Of a stretch of 64,000 nucleotides of DNA, positions 38,046-46,351 are shown piece by piece. Positions within the stretch are counted from its first letter, which is position 1; the number at the start of each line of letters is the position of its first letter. The position numbers and the translations under genes are program-made. The stretch covers positions 930,001-994,000 of the forward strand of contig CAVUSV010000004.1 of assembly GCA_963744225.1 (NCBI GenBank). Direction: 5' to 3'. The stretch is from Bog-473 sp963744225 (GTDB lineage: Bacteria > Actinomycetota > Acidimicrobiia > Acidimicrobiales > RAAP-2). A model generated the notes under the pieces. That model searched no databases. It was not told the origin of the DNA and saw only the letters and a list, made by a program, of their open reading frames with translations.

Positions 38046-38903
38046 ATGAGTCTCACACACGCGTCCGCGGACCGCCCGTTCGCGGGCAGCGTGGCGTTGG
38101 TGACCGGCGCTGCCCGGCCCCGCGGCATCGGCCGGGCCACCGCACTGGGGCTGGCCCGGGGCGGAGCCGACGTGGCATGCCTCGACATCGCCCGACCGTA
38201 CGAGGACGCCCCCCTTCACGGCACCGGCACCAGCGACGATCTGGCCTCCTTGGTGAAGGAGATCACCGAGCTGGGGGTGCGAGCGACCACTGCCGAAGCC
38301 GACGTCTCCGACGAGGCCGCAGTGGAGGCAGCGGTGAGCCACGTGAGCGAAGAGCTGGGGACCGTCACGCTGGTGGCCAACGTGGCCGGCGGCAGTGGTG
38401 CCGGCTTCGGGCTCGGACCTTTGCTCGGCGTCGGCGTCGCGGAGTTCAGGCGCGTGCTGGACGTGAACGTGATCGGCACCTGGCTCGTCTCGAAGGCATG
38501 TGCCACCCGCATGGTGGCCGGGGGGCTGGGGGGAAGGATCTGCAATGTCTCGAGCCAGGCGGGAAAACGGGCCTTCCCCTTCCTGGGCCCCTACTGCGCA
38601 GCCAAGGCGGCGGTCATTCTGCTGACCCAGACCATGGCGACTGAGCTCGGCCCCGCCGGCATCGCCGTCAACGCGGTGTGCCCGGGCACGGTGGACACCG
38701 ACCTCATCAACAAGGACGCCCTGTTCGAGACACTGATGGGCGGCCCCGAGGGTCTCGAGGCGTTCATTGCCCGCGAGATCCCGCTCGGCCGGCTCCAGAG
38801 CGCCGAGGAGATCGCGGAAGCCATCTGCTGGCTCTTGTCCGATTCGGCCCGGGGGGTCACGGGAGAGGCGTTGAATGTGAGCGCCGGACAGACAATGGTG
38901 TAG
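38046..38903 (+). CDS. Short-chain dehydrogenase/reductase
   Basis: A 285-residue SDR. The cofactor motif is VTGAARPRGIGRATALG; the active site has NVSSQAGKRAFPFLGPYCAAKAAV (Ser, Tyr, Lys), then NAVCPGTVDTDL. After the second strand (ACLDIARP) it has an insertion of about 20 residues before DDLASLVKEI. This resembles, without proving, the longer SDRs associated with mycofactocin redox systems. It heads a rightward operon: the next gene starts 2 bp after its stop. Substrate unknown. Confidence 0.9.
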   Translation: MSLTHASADRPFAGSVALVTGAARPRGIGRATALGLARGGADVACLDIARPYEDAPLHGTGTSDDLASLVKEITELGVRATTAEADVSDEAAVEAAVSHVSEELGTVTLVANVAGGSGAGFGLGPLLGVGVAEFRRVLDVNVIGTWLVSKACATRMVAGGLGGRICNVSSQAGKRAFPFLGPYCAAKAAVILLTQTMATELGPAGIAVNAVCPGTVDTDLINKDALFETLMGGPEGLEAFIAREIPLGRLQSAEEIAEAICWLLSDSARGVTGEALNVSAGQTMV

Positions 38904-38905
38904 CG

Positions 38906-39904
38906 GTGCCGATCCTCGACGCCCGACACGACCTCGCCCACCCCGTCGAAGGCGACAGCGCCTGGAGCGAGTCCTATTACTTCAACGCCTACGACCCGAA
39001 AACCGACTCGGGCCTCTTCACCCGGATCGGCATCCGGCCCAACGAGGGGACGATGGATGTCGGTCTGTCGCTGTGGCTCCCGGGCGGCGAGCTTGGCGAG
39101 TACCGCTGGCTCAAGGAACAGCGCGAGATGGTCGACGCGGTCCTGGAAATCGGCGCGGTGCGCTACGAGATGCTCGAGGCGCTGCAGTCCTGGCGCCTCA
39201 CGATGCGGGGCGAGGTGCAGGCGCGCCCGTGCGTGCGAGGCGTGACCGCGACCCGCCCCGTCCCGGTCGTGCTCGACCTACGTTTTGACGCCATCACGCC
39301 CGCCATCGGCACCGACGGGCAGCCGAGCGGTGGCCCGAGGTCGGCCGAGGCGGCGGCGGCGGCCGGCACGGTGGGAAAGGGGCACCTCGAGCAAGCGGGG
39401 CGCTGGACCGGGGTGCTCGAGGTTGAGGGCACCCGTCATGAGTGGCACGGGGCGCACGGCAACCGCGACCGCTCTTGGGGGCCGCGGCGCTGGGGTGGAC
39501 CCAAGATGTGGCGCTGGTTCTCCATCAACGTCGGGGAGGACATGCACTTCGGGGGCATCCGTCTCGGCACCGATGCCGGCGACCTCCACCGGGGGTGGGT
39601 ATGGGACGGGGCGGAAGCGACCTCGGTGGCCGAATGGCGGGTCAAGACCGAGTTGGCCGACGACGGGGTCACACACGAGGTCGTGCATCTCGACGTCGTG
39701 GACAAGCGGGGCCGCACCTACCCGCTGCGGGGCGACGTGCTGCGCGTCGCCGACATCGGCCGGGCCGGTGGCACCATGGTCAACGAGGGACTCGCGCGCT
39801 GGACCTACACGGACCCGGTCGGTGACACCCGCACCGGCTACGGCATCTGCGAGTACCTGCACCAGCTCGACGACGGCGGGAGGCCTGTCGTCCCCGTCGA
39901 GTAG
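38906..39904 (+). CDS. DUF7064/AttH-like hypothetical protein
   Basis: A 332-residue cytosolic beta-rich protein starting at GTG 38906. It shows SYYFNAYDPKTDSGLFTRIG, GTMDVGLSLWLPGG, a central WHGAHGNRDRSWGPRRWGGPKMWRWFSINVGEDMHFGGIR, and a second half with related strands (TYPLRGDVLRVADIGRAGGTMVNEGLARWTYT). This two-part layout resembles lipocalin-like AttH/CrtC-type domains now split into DUF7064/7065 families. Function is unknown; genes of this type commonly neighbour SDR and APH-like genes, as here. Confidence 0.7.
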   Translation: MPILDARHDLAHPVEGDSAWSESYYFNAYDPKTDSGLFTRIGIRPNEGTMDVGLSLWLPGGELGEYRWLKEQREMVDAVLEIGAVRYEMLEALQSWRLTMRGEVQARPCVRGVTATRPVPVVLDLRFDAITPAIGTDGQPSGGPRSAEAAAAAGTVGKGHLEQAGRWTGVLEVEGTRHEWHGAHGNRDRSWGPRRWGGPKMWRWFSINVGEDMHFGGIRLGTDAGDLHRGWVWDGAEATSVAEWRVKTELADDGVTHEVVHLDVVDKRGRTYPLRGDVLRVADIGRAGGTMVNEGLARWTYTDPVGDTRTGYGICEYLHQLDDGGRPVVPVE

Positions 39905-39914
39905 GCGGTCGAAC

Positions 39915-41279
39915 GTGGCGACCCGGGCGCGGCCGAGCGGCGAGGAGCTCGCGACTGCGCTGGGCGCTCAGCTCGGCGGCACCGTCCGCAACCTACGCCG
40001 CCTCTCGGGCGGCGCTTCGAGGATCACCAGCGCGTTCGAGCTCGAGGTCCCGGGCGGGGCGCACCGCGGTCTCATTCTCCAGATGGAACGGGGAGAGTCC
40101 AGCACGAAGGGGGGAACGGTGCGGGTGGAACGCGCGCTGCTGGACGCGGCACGCGCGGCGGCCGTCCCCGTGCCCGCGATGGTCGCCATAGGGACCGACG
40201 ACGCGATGGGCGCCGACTGGCTGGTTGTCGAGCGCTTGGAGGGAGAGACGATTCCGCGCAAGATCCTGCGTGACGAGGAGTGGGACCAGGCGCGCGGTGC
40301 GCTCACCGCGCAGTGCGGCTGGGCCCTGGCCGGGATCCACACCATCGATCCCGCCGGCATTCTGGGCCTGCCACGCGTCGACCCGCTGAGCGATCCGTTG
40401 CCCTACCTCGATGCGCTGGGCGAGGTGCGGCCGGCGCTCGAGCTTGGCGTGCGCTGGCTCGACGCTCACCGTCCGGCCGCCGGGACCCGGGTGACGGTGC
40501 ACGGTGACTTCCGCTTGGGCAACCTGCTCGTCGGCCCCGAGGGCCTCCGCGGCGTGCTCGACTGGGAGTTGGCCCATGCCGGCGACCCGGCGGAGGACAT
40601 CGGGTGGCTGTGCGCGCCGGCGTGGCGTTTTGGGGGACTGGCGGAGGTCGGGGGCTTCGGATCTCTGAACGAGTTGCTCGGCGCGTACGAGTCGGCAGGA
40701 GGCGAGCGCATGGAGCGCGCACGGGTGCACTGGTGGCAGGTCTACGCGACGGTGAAGTGGGCCACCATCTGCGCGTTGCAGGCCTCGGCGCACCTGAGCG
40801 GCATCACGCGCTCGGTCGAATTGGCCGCCATCGGCCGGCGGGTATGCGAGAGCGAGTGGGATCTCTGCACGCTGCTCGGCGTGGCACCGACGGAGCCGGT
40901 CCCGGAGCCGACCGGCCGGGGTGTCGCCCTTGCCCCCTTCGGACGTCCGACGGCAGCGGAGCTGATCGAGGCCGTGCGCGAGTACCTCGAGACTGAGGTG
41001 ATGGAGCGCAACGAGGATGGCGCGCGCTTCGAGGCGCGCGTGGCCCGCAACGCCCTGGCCGTCGCCGAACGCGAGCTCCTCTTGGGCCGTGAGGTGGCGG
41101 CGGCACACGCGTCCCGTTTGCGCGACCTTGGAATGGCAGACGACGCAACCCTGGCCACCGCACTCCGCGCCGGGGACTTCGACAACGGCTGGGAGCCCGT
41201 CGCCACCGCACTCGCGGCGTCGGCACGCGACCAGCTGCTCGTGGCCAATCCCTCCTACTTGCCGGCGGCCAGCGAGTAG
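39915..41279 (+). CDS. APH-family phosphotransferase with C-terminal DUF6285-like domain
   Basis: A 454-residue fusion starting at GTG 39915. Residues 1 to about 330 form a kinase-like fold: SGGASRITSAFELEV (nucleotide loop), VTVHGDFRLGNLLV (catalytic HGDxxxxN) and GVLDWELAHAGDPAEDIGWL (metal Asp). The remaining ~110 residues (PTAAELIEAVREYLETEVMERNEDG...ARVARNALAVAERELLLG) form a helical DUF6285-like domain. In actinobacteria such fusions sit among lipid and xenobiotic catabolism genes and resemble acyl-CoA-dehydrogenase-linked phosphotransferases more than antibiotic resistance enzymes. Its 3' end overlaps the convergent MFS gene by 25 bp. Confidence 0.85.
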   Translation: MATRARPSGEELATALGAQLGGTVRNLRRLSGGASRITSAFELEVPGGAHRGLILQMERGESSTKGGTVRVERALLDAARAAAVPVPAMVAIGTDDAMGADWLVVERLEGETIPRKILRDEEWDQARGALTAQCGWALAGIHTIDPAGILGLPRVDPLSDPLPYLDALGEVRPALELGVRWLDAHRPAAGTRVTVHGDFRLGNLLVGPEGLRGVLDWELAHAGDPAEDIGWLCAPAWRFGGLAEVGGFGSLNELLGAYESAGGERMERARVHWWQVYATVKWATICALQASAHLSGITRSVELAAIGRRVCESEWDLCTLLGVAPTEPVPEPTGRGVALAPFGRPTAAELIEAVREYLETEVMERNEDGARFEARVARNALAVAERELLLGREVAAAHASRLRDLGMADDATLATALRAGDFDNGWEPVATALAASARDQLLVANPSYLPAASE

Positions 41280-42730
41280 ACCTCTTCCTCCCGCGAGCCG
41301 ACCGGCGCCTCGACGAGGGGCACGGCGTCCGCCGTCTCGGTGATGCGCGTGCCGATGCCCAGGAGCAGCAGGCCGGCCAGCAGGCTGCAGCCCATCATGA
41401 AGATCCAGGCGTGGTGGAATGCGGTCACCGCGGACTCGCCCGTCGCGCTCCCAAGAATGGCGACGAGGCAGGCCACGCCGAGAGCGACGCCGATTTGGCG
41501 GGTCATGGCATAGAGGGCCGACCCGGTGGCGAAGCGCTGCGGCGGCAGCGGTGCGGTGGCGGCGCCGCCGAGCGAGGGGAGCATCAGGCCCACGCCAAAG
41601 CCGCCGAGGAGACTGCCGGGCAGGTAGCCGCCGGCCCAGTCCGGCGCGGCGCCCACGTGGGTGACCCACCACAACCCGCCGGCCGCGAAGAACAGCGACC
41701 CTACGATGCCCACGGCCCGGTGCCCGAAGCGGGAGCCCAACAACCCGCCGGGGAAGGCGGTGAGACCGGCGAGCAGTGGTCCGGGGGCGATCATGAAGCC
41801 GGCCCGCAGCACCGACTCGTGCCACACGCCGGTCAGGAAGAGGACTCCGCCCAGCACCAGTGCCCCGAAGCCACCGAAGAAGGCGAGCGAGCTGAGGTCG
41901 GCCAGCGCCACGGCCCGGTGACGGATCACGGCGGGCTCGAGGATGGGGTTTGGGTGGTGAAGGGACCGCAGCACCAGCCCGGCGCCTGACAAGACGGCCA
42001 GCGCGAACACGCCGAGGATGCGCCCGTCGGTCCAGCCCCAGTCCGGACCCTGGACGAGGCCGGCCACCAGGCTGGCCACCGACACGGTCAGGAGGCCCGC
42101 GCCGAGCAGGTCCGCCTTGTGGGCAGCCGGGTCGCGCACCTCGCTCAGCAGGCGGACGCCAAGGACGAGCGCCATCACGCTGAAAGGCAGGTTGACGAGG
42201 AACACCCAGCGCCAGCTCACCTGGACCAAGAGCCCGCCGATGGGGGGACCGAGGGCGGCCGCCGCGCCACCGACGGCCGACCACAGGCCGATGGCCGCCC
42301 CCTTGCGCTCCGGACCGAAGGCGGGCAGCAGCAGACCGAGGGAGGTGGGCAGCATGAGTGCGCCGCCCGACGCCTGCAGCACACGGGCCCCGACGAGGAG
42401 GCCGAGCGATGGGGCGACGGCGCACAGCGCAGAGGAGGCCGTGAAGATGGCGAGCCCGAGCAGGAAGGCCTTCTTGCGTCCAGCCCGGTCGGCCCAACGG
42501 CCGGCTGGGACGAGGGCGGCCGCGAACACGATGGTGTACGCGCTCAGCACCCACGAGAGCGAGCTCAGGCTCTCACCGTGATAGGTCGCCGAGATGCTGG
42601 GAAAGGCGATGTTGACGATGAAGAGGTCGAGCGAGGACAGGAACACCCCGGTCAGGACGATGAGGGCGGTCAGCACCGGCCGGGAACTCTGCGGGGCCGA
42701 GGCGGGGTCCTGCTGCATCAGTTCTGTCAT
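41255..42730 (-). CDS. MFS drug transporter, DHA2/EmrB type
   Basis: A 491-residue membrane exporter with about fourteen hydrophobic helices. It has the DHA2 signature LDLFIVNIAFPSIS in helix 1, PAGRWADRAGRKKAFLLG (motif A) and LGPPIGGLLVQVSWRWVFLVNLPF (motif C and following). Start ATG 42730. It is transcribed divergently from an HxlR regulator gene 69 bp away, a usual arrangement in which the regulator controls the pump in response to a toxic compound. Substrate unknown. Confidence 0.92.
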   Translation of the reverse strand: MTELMQQDPASAPQSSRPVLTALIVLTGVFLSSLDLFIVNIAFPSISATYHGESLSSLSWVLSAYTIVFAAALVPAGRWADRAGRKKAFLLGLAIFTASSALCAVAPSLGLLVGARVLQASGGALMLPTSLGLLLPAFGPERKGAAIGLWSAVGGAAAALGPPIGGLLVQVSWRWVFLVNLPFSVMALVLGVRLLSEVRDPAAHKADLLGAGLLTVSVASLVAGLVQGPDWGWTDGRILGVFALAVLSGAGLVLRSLHHPNPILEPAVIRHRAVALADLSSLAFFGGFGALVLGGVLFLTGVWHESVLRAGFMIAPGPLLAGLTAFPGGLLGSRFGHRAVGIVGSLFFAAGGLWWVTHVGAAPDWAGGYLPGSLLGGFGVGLMLPSLGGAATAPLPPQRFATGSALYAMTRQIGVALGVACLVAILGSATGESAVTAFHHAWIFMMGCSLLAGLLLLGIGTRITETADAVPLVEAPVGSREEEVYSLAAGK

Positions 42731-42734
42731 GAAA

Positions 42735-42745
42735 CGTACTGTACG
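42735..42745. promoter_or_regulatory. Small palindrome in the MFS/HxlR divergent promoter
   Basis: CGTAC-T-GTACG, a perfect 5-1-5 palindrome 4 bp upstream of the MFS start codon. It could be part of the HxlR operator. Confidence 0.35.
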
Positions 42746-42752
42746 GAAGAAA

Positions 42753-42764
42753 GTTTTATAAAAC
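42753..42764. promoter_or_regulatory. 12-bp palindrome in the MFS/HxlR divergent promoter
   Basis: GTTTTATAAAAC is a perfect palindrome and strikingly AT-rich in the 69-bp divergent intergenic region. It may be an operator, overlap a promoter -10 region, or both. Confidence 0.4.
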
Positions 42765-42799
42765 AACCCACTAGGCGGAAATATCGGTATGCTGTCAAG

Positions 42800-43285
42800 A
42801 TGCTGAAGCGCGACTACTCCAGCCAGTACTGCCCGATTGCCTCGACGCTCGAGGTGGTGGGCGAGAGGTGGACGCTTCTTATCGTCCGCGACGTGTTCCT
42901 GGGTATCCGGCGCTTCGACGACCTCCAGCGCGACCTGGGCGTGGCGCGCAACATCCTCCAGACCCGCCTGGAGCGACTCGTCGAGGAGGGGATCCTGCTC
43001 AAGCGCCCCTATTTGGAGCGCCCGCTGCGCCACGAGTACCGACTCACCGAGAAGGGCGCCGACCTGTGGCCGGTGCTGGTCTCGTTGTTGCAGTGGGGAG
43101 ACCGTCACGGTCTCGAGGGCGAGCGCCCGATCATCCTCCAGCACCGAGACTGCGGCGGGGAGCTCGACGACCGGCGGCGCTGCATCAACTGCGGGGCCGA
43201 TGTCTCGATGACCGAGGCCGTCGCAGTTCGGACCGGGGCGCGGCGGCCGGCGGTGGACGCCGCCACCGAGGCCCTCCCGGCCTGA
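42800..43285 (+). CDS. HxlR-family transcriptional regulator with C-terminal zinc-ribbon-like tail
   Basis: A 161-residue regulator. Residues 1-100 form the HxlR winged helix: YCPIASTLEVVGERWTLLIVRDVFLGIRRFDDLQRDLGVARNILQTRLERLVEEGIL. The C-terminal part has HRDCGGELDDRRRCINCGADV, three cysteines in a zinc-ribbon-like arrangement, seen in some actinobacterial HxlR proteins. HxlR proteins are dimers often sensing redox or aromatic compounds. The divergent MFS pump gene is its probable target. Confidence 0.9.
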   Translation: MLKRDYSSQYCPIASTLEVVGERWTLLIVRDVFLGIRRFDDLQRDLGVARNILQTRLERLVEEGILLKRPYLERPLRHEYRLTEKGADLWPVLVSLLQWGDRHGLEGERPIILQHRDCGGELDDRRRCINCGADVSMTEAVAVRTGARRPAVDAATEALPA

Positions 43286-43363
43286 CCATTCGCCAAGCGT
43301 GACTGGAGCCTCAGCCAGCTGGAGGCGGCGGCACAATGGGCGGCACGCCGCCGGCGGTGGGGC

Positions 43364-44563
43364 CTAGGCGGAACCGGGGCGGTCGGCTACCAAGACGCAA
43401 CGCGTGCCCGAATAGATGGTGGGCATGCACTTGTTGCAGTGGATGCACAGCGACGAGGCGGACGTGCCCGCCCGCAATCGGTTGGGCAGGTCAGGCTCGC
43501 GCAGCAGGGCCCGGGCCATGGCGACGAAGGCGAACCCCTCCGCCAGGGCCGACTCGATCGTGGTCAGTTCTGTGATGCCGCCGAGCAGGATGACGGGCGT
43601 GGTCAGGGCGCGTTGGAACTGGCGTGCATAGGGAAGGAAGTAGGCCTCCTCGTAGGGATAGGAACGCAGGAAGCGGTGTCCGACGAGCCGGAAGCCCAGC
43701 CGGATCGGTGGCGGCAGGGTGGCGCCGAACTCGCGGAGCGGCGCATCACCCCTGAAGAGGTACATGGGGTTGGCGAGCGAGCTGCCCCCCGTCAGCTCCA
43801 GCGCATCGAGCGCGCCGTCGGATTCGAAGAGCGAGGCGATCTGGACGCTCTCGTCGAGCCACAGGCCTCCGTCCACCCCGTCGGCCATGTTCAGCTTTGC
43901 GGTGACCGCCGTCTTCGGTCCGGCGGCGTCGCGCACGGCGCGCAGAACGGTGCGGGCGAAGCGGGCGCGGTTCTCGAGTGAGCCGCCGTACTGGTCGTCG
44001 CGGCGGTTGAGCTTGGGGCTCAAGAAAGCGCTGAGGAGGTAGTTGTGGCCAACGTGCACCTCGATGCTGTCGAATCCGGCCTCCACCGCGAGCACGGCGG
44101 CGCGGCGGTAGTCGTCGATGATGCGTTCGATCCCGGCCACGTCGACGGCTCGCACGCGGGACCCCATGGGCGTCAGGCCGCCCGAGGGCGAGAGCGCTGG
44201 GGCGCGGTTGGAGCGGGCATTGGCAACGGGCCCGGCGTGGCCGACCTGTGCCGCAGCGGCAGCTCCCTCGGCGTGCACGGCGTCGGTGAGCCGGCGTAAG
44301 CCTGGGAGGTTGTCCTCATTGAGGAGCAGGCAGTGACGGTCGGTCCGGCCCTCGGGGGACACGGCGAGGTAGGCCACGGTGGACATGGCAGCACCGCCCG
44401 CCGCGACGCGACGATGGAACTCGACGAGCTCGTCGCTGACAGTGCCTCCCGGCATCACACCCTCGAAGGTGGCCGCCTTGATAATGCGGTTGCGCAGCGT
44501 GAGTGGGCCGAGCGGGGCTGGGCCGAAGACTGGCGGTGCGGCGCCGCCGGCGCTCCGTGCCAT
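43364..44563 (-). CDS. NADH:flavin oxidoreductase, Old Yellow Enzyme-like
   Basis: A 399-residue FMN TIM-barrel enzyme. It shows PLGPLTLRNRIIKAATFEG, QVGHAGPVANARSNRAPALSPSGG, the substrate-binding HVGHNYLLSAFLSPKLNRRDDQYGGSLENRARF and VAMARALLREPDLPNRL. Near the C-terminus LCIHCNKCMPTIYSGTRC has four cysteines, like the Fe-S site of 2,4-dienoyl-CoA reductase, but the NAD-binding domain of those enzymes is absent. ATG 44563 has AAAGGTAGG upstream; the longer frame to 44731 runs through non-coding-looking sequence. It probably reduces activated C=C bonds. Confidence 0.88.
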   Translation of the reverse strand: MARSAGGAAPPVFGPAPLGPLTLRNRIIKAATFEGVMPGGTVSDELVEFHRRVAAGGAAMSTVAYLAVSPEGRTDRHCLLLNEDNLPGLRRLTDAVHAEGAAAAAQVGHAGPVANARSNRAPALSPSGGLTPMGSRVRAVDVAGIERIIDDYRRAAVLAVEAGFDSIEVHVGHNYLLSAFLSPKLNRRDDQYGGSLENRARFARTVLRAVRDAAGPKTAVTAKLNMADGVDGGLWLDESVQIASLFESDGALDALELTGGSSLANPMYLFRGDAPLREFGATLPPPIRLGFRLVGHRFLRSYPYEEAYFLPYARQFQRALTTPVILLGGITELTTIESALAEGFAFVAMARALLREPDLPNRLRAGTSASSLCIHCNKCMPTIYSGTRCVLVADRPGSA

Positions 44564-44791
44564 GCGGCCTACCTTTGCCGATGGGCGCTCCGGGCGCATG
44601 TTGGCGTCAGTTGCTCGCCCGGAGCTCACCTCCTTGCCCGGCGACTCCTGCCCGGCGACGTCTGCTCGGCGGGCCGGGGAGGGAGCAGGATGCTTGGCGG
44701 GCTTGCCGGGGGCTCTCTTCAAAACTATCAACAGGCGCGTTGATAGTTCTCACAGAGCGCCGCGGCTTCACGGGTGAACGCGCGTTGAAAC
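44564..44791. other. Intergenic region with inverted repeat
   Basis: 228 bp between the MFS stop and the OYE start, both genes leftward. It contains inverted repeat copy C near its right end. No other gene or clear promoter was recognised. Confidence 0.5.
44723..44748 (-). repeat. 26-bp inverted repeat element, copy C
   Basis: AACTATCAAC-aggcgc-GTTGATAGTT has perfect 10-bp arms and a 6-bp spacer. It lies 43 bp downstream of the MFS stop codon. In the gene's reading direction the second arm is followed by TTGAAGAG, similar to copies A and B. Confidence 0.78.
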
Positions 44792-46351
44792 CTAGGCCGC
44801 CTCAGGTGGGCCAGTGCCGACGCCACGGCCCTCTGGCACCGCGTCGGGCCGCAGCGGCGGGTTGCCGAGGGCGCAGTGCCAGGTCCGGCTGTACCGCTCC
44901 ACCTGCACCGGTGTGTGTGCCGGGTTGCGAATGGTGAGGGCGGCAATGACGCCGCCGGCGGCGCTGGCGGCGGCAGCGATGAGCATGGCAGTGCGGAACC
45001 CGGTGGCCAGTGTGGCGGCACTCAGCGCGGCGGCCCCGGTCAGTCCGGCGGCCAGGGGAAGGACCGCCACGGCGAGCAGCCCGGCCGCCCGGGCGACGAC
45101 GTTGTTGACCGCCGAGGCGATACCCGAGTGTTCCGCAGGTGCCGCCCCCATGGCCGTGGCGGTCAGTGGGGCGACAACGATGGCCAGCCCCACGGCGAAG
45201 AGAAGGACGGCGGGGAACACCTGGGTCAGGTAGCTCCCGGGGTTGGTGGCCCGGGTCAGGAGCGCGAGCCCGGCACCGACGACGAAGGGGCCGAGGGTCA
45301 TCTGGAGGCGGGGGCCGATGCGGGCCGACAGTTGGCCCGACCGGGCCGAGAAGAGCAACATAACGAGCGTCACGGGCAAGAGCGCCAAACCCGACGCGAG
45401 CGGGCTGTAGTGCGCGACGATCTGGAGCTCAATGGGCAGCAGGAACAGCGCGCCGCCCAGCGCGCCGTAGACGGCGAAGGTCACCGCGTTGGCACCGCTG
45501 AATTGGCGGACGCGGAACAGGTCGAGTGGGAGCATGGGGTGGGCCCGGCGGTGTTCGACGATGAAGAAGGCCGGGGCGGTGACGACGGCGAGGGCGAGGC
45601 TGCCCGCGACGCCGGGACTCGACCATCCCCGCGTCGGCGCCTCGATGAGCCCGTAAGTCAAGCCGGCCAGGAAGGCCACCGCCAGAGCCGCGCCGGGAAC
45701 GTCGACGCGGCCCGTGTTCGTCGGGTCACTCGTTTCGGGCACGTGGCGGGCGGTCACCGCCAGGACGAGCGCGGCCACGGGAAGGTTGATGTAGAAGACC
45801 CAACGCCACGAGGCGACCGCGAGGAGGTAGCCACCGACCAGCGGGCCGGCGGCGGTCGCCACGCCGCTCAGCCCCGACCAGGCGCCGATGGCACGGGCGC
45901 GGTCCTCGGGCCGGAAGGATGCCTGCAGGATGGCCAGGCTGGCGGGGGCCAGGAGTGCACCCCCGACGCCCTGGAGCACCCGGGCGCCGATAAGCAGGCC
46001 GGCGCTCGGGGCGAGGCCGCACAGGGCTGAGGCGACGGCGAACCACACCACGCCGATGGAGAAGATACGGCGGCGTCCGTAGCGGTCCCCGAGCGCGCCG
46101 CCGAGGAGGAGAAAGGCCGCCAGGGTGAGCGCATAGCCGGTAACGACCCACTGCAGGGCTCCGAGGCCACCGTGGAAGGTGCGGTTGATGGAGGGGAGAG
46201 CGATGCCGACGACGGTCGAATCGAGCATGGCGATCCCGGAGCCGAGCACGGTGGCAGCCACCACCCAGCGCCCCCGCGCGGAAGCGAGCGTGAGCGCCTC
46301 GGGCGCGGTGCTCGCAGGGGGCGGATCGTCGGTTTGGGCCGCGGCGCTCAC
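44792..46351 (-). CDS. MFS transporter, DHA2 family
   Basis: A 519-residue exporter with about fourteen hydrophobic helices: MLDSTVVGIALPSINRTF in helix 1, GGALGDRYGRRRIFSIG (motif A), and GPLVGGYLLAVASWRWVFYINLP. The soluble C-terminal tail (VQVERYSRTWHCALGNPPLRPD) is unusual for the family. The start is GTG 46351, overlapping the stop of the PASTA lipoprotein gene (GTGA), so translation is probably coupled. Related in type to the MFS gene at 41255 but clearly distinct. Substrate unknown. Confidence 0.9.
   Translation of the reverse strand: MSAAAQTDDPPPASTAPEALTLASARGRWVVAATVLGSGIAMLDSTVVGIALPSINRTFHGGLGALQWVVTGYALTLAAFLLLGGALGDRYGRRRIFSIGVVWFAVASALCGLAPSAGLLIGARVLQGVGGALLAPASLAILQASFRPEDRARAIGAWSGLSGVATAAGPLVGGYLLAVASWRWVFYINLPVAALVLAVTARHVPETSDPTNTGRVDVPGAALAVAFLAGLTYGLIEAPTRGWSSPGVAGSLALAVVTAPAFFIVEHRRAHPMLPLDLFRVRQFSGANAVTFAVYGALGGALFLLPIELQIVAHYSPLASGLALLPVTLVMLLFSARSGQLSARIGPRLQMTLGPFVVGAGLALLTRATNPGSYLTQVFPAVLLFAVGLAIVVAPLTATAMGAAPAEHSGIASAVNNVVARAAGLLAVAVLPLAAGLTGAAALSAATLATGFRTAMLIAAAASAAGGVIAALTIRNPAHTPVQVERYSRTWHCALGNPPLRPDAVPEGRGVGTGPPEAA

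Noticed and set aside
39915..41279. Aminoglycoside resistance kinase
   Set aside because: The APH fold is shared, but the fused DUF6285-like domain and SDR/DUF7064 context point to a metabolic phosphotransferase.
43364..44731. Longer OYE protein starting at 44731
   Set aside because: The extra N-terminal 56 residues run through the 26-bp inverted repeat region, look non-conserved, and ATG 44563 has a good ribosome binding site and the family N-terminus.
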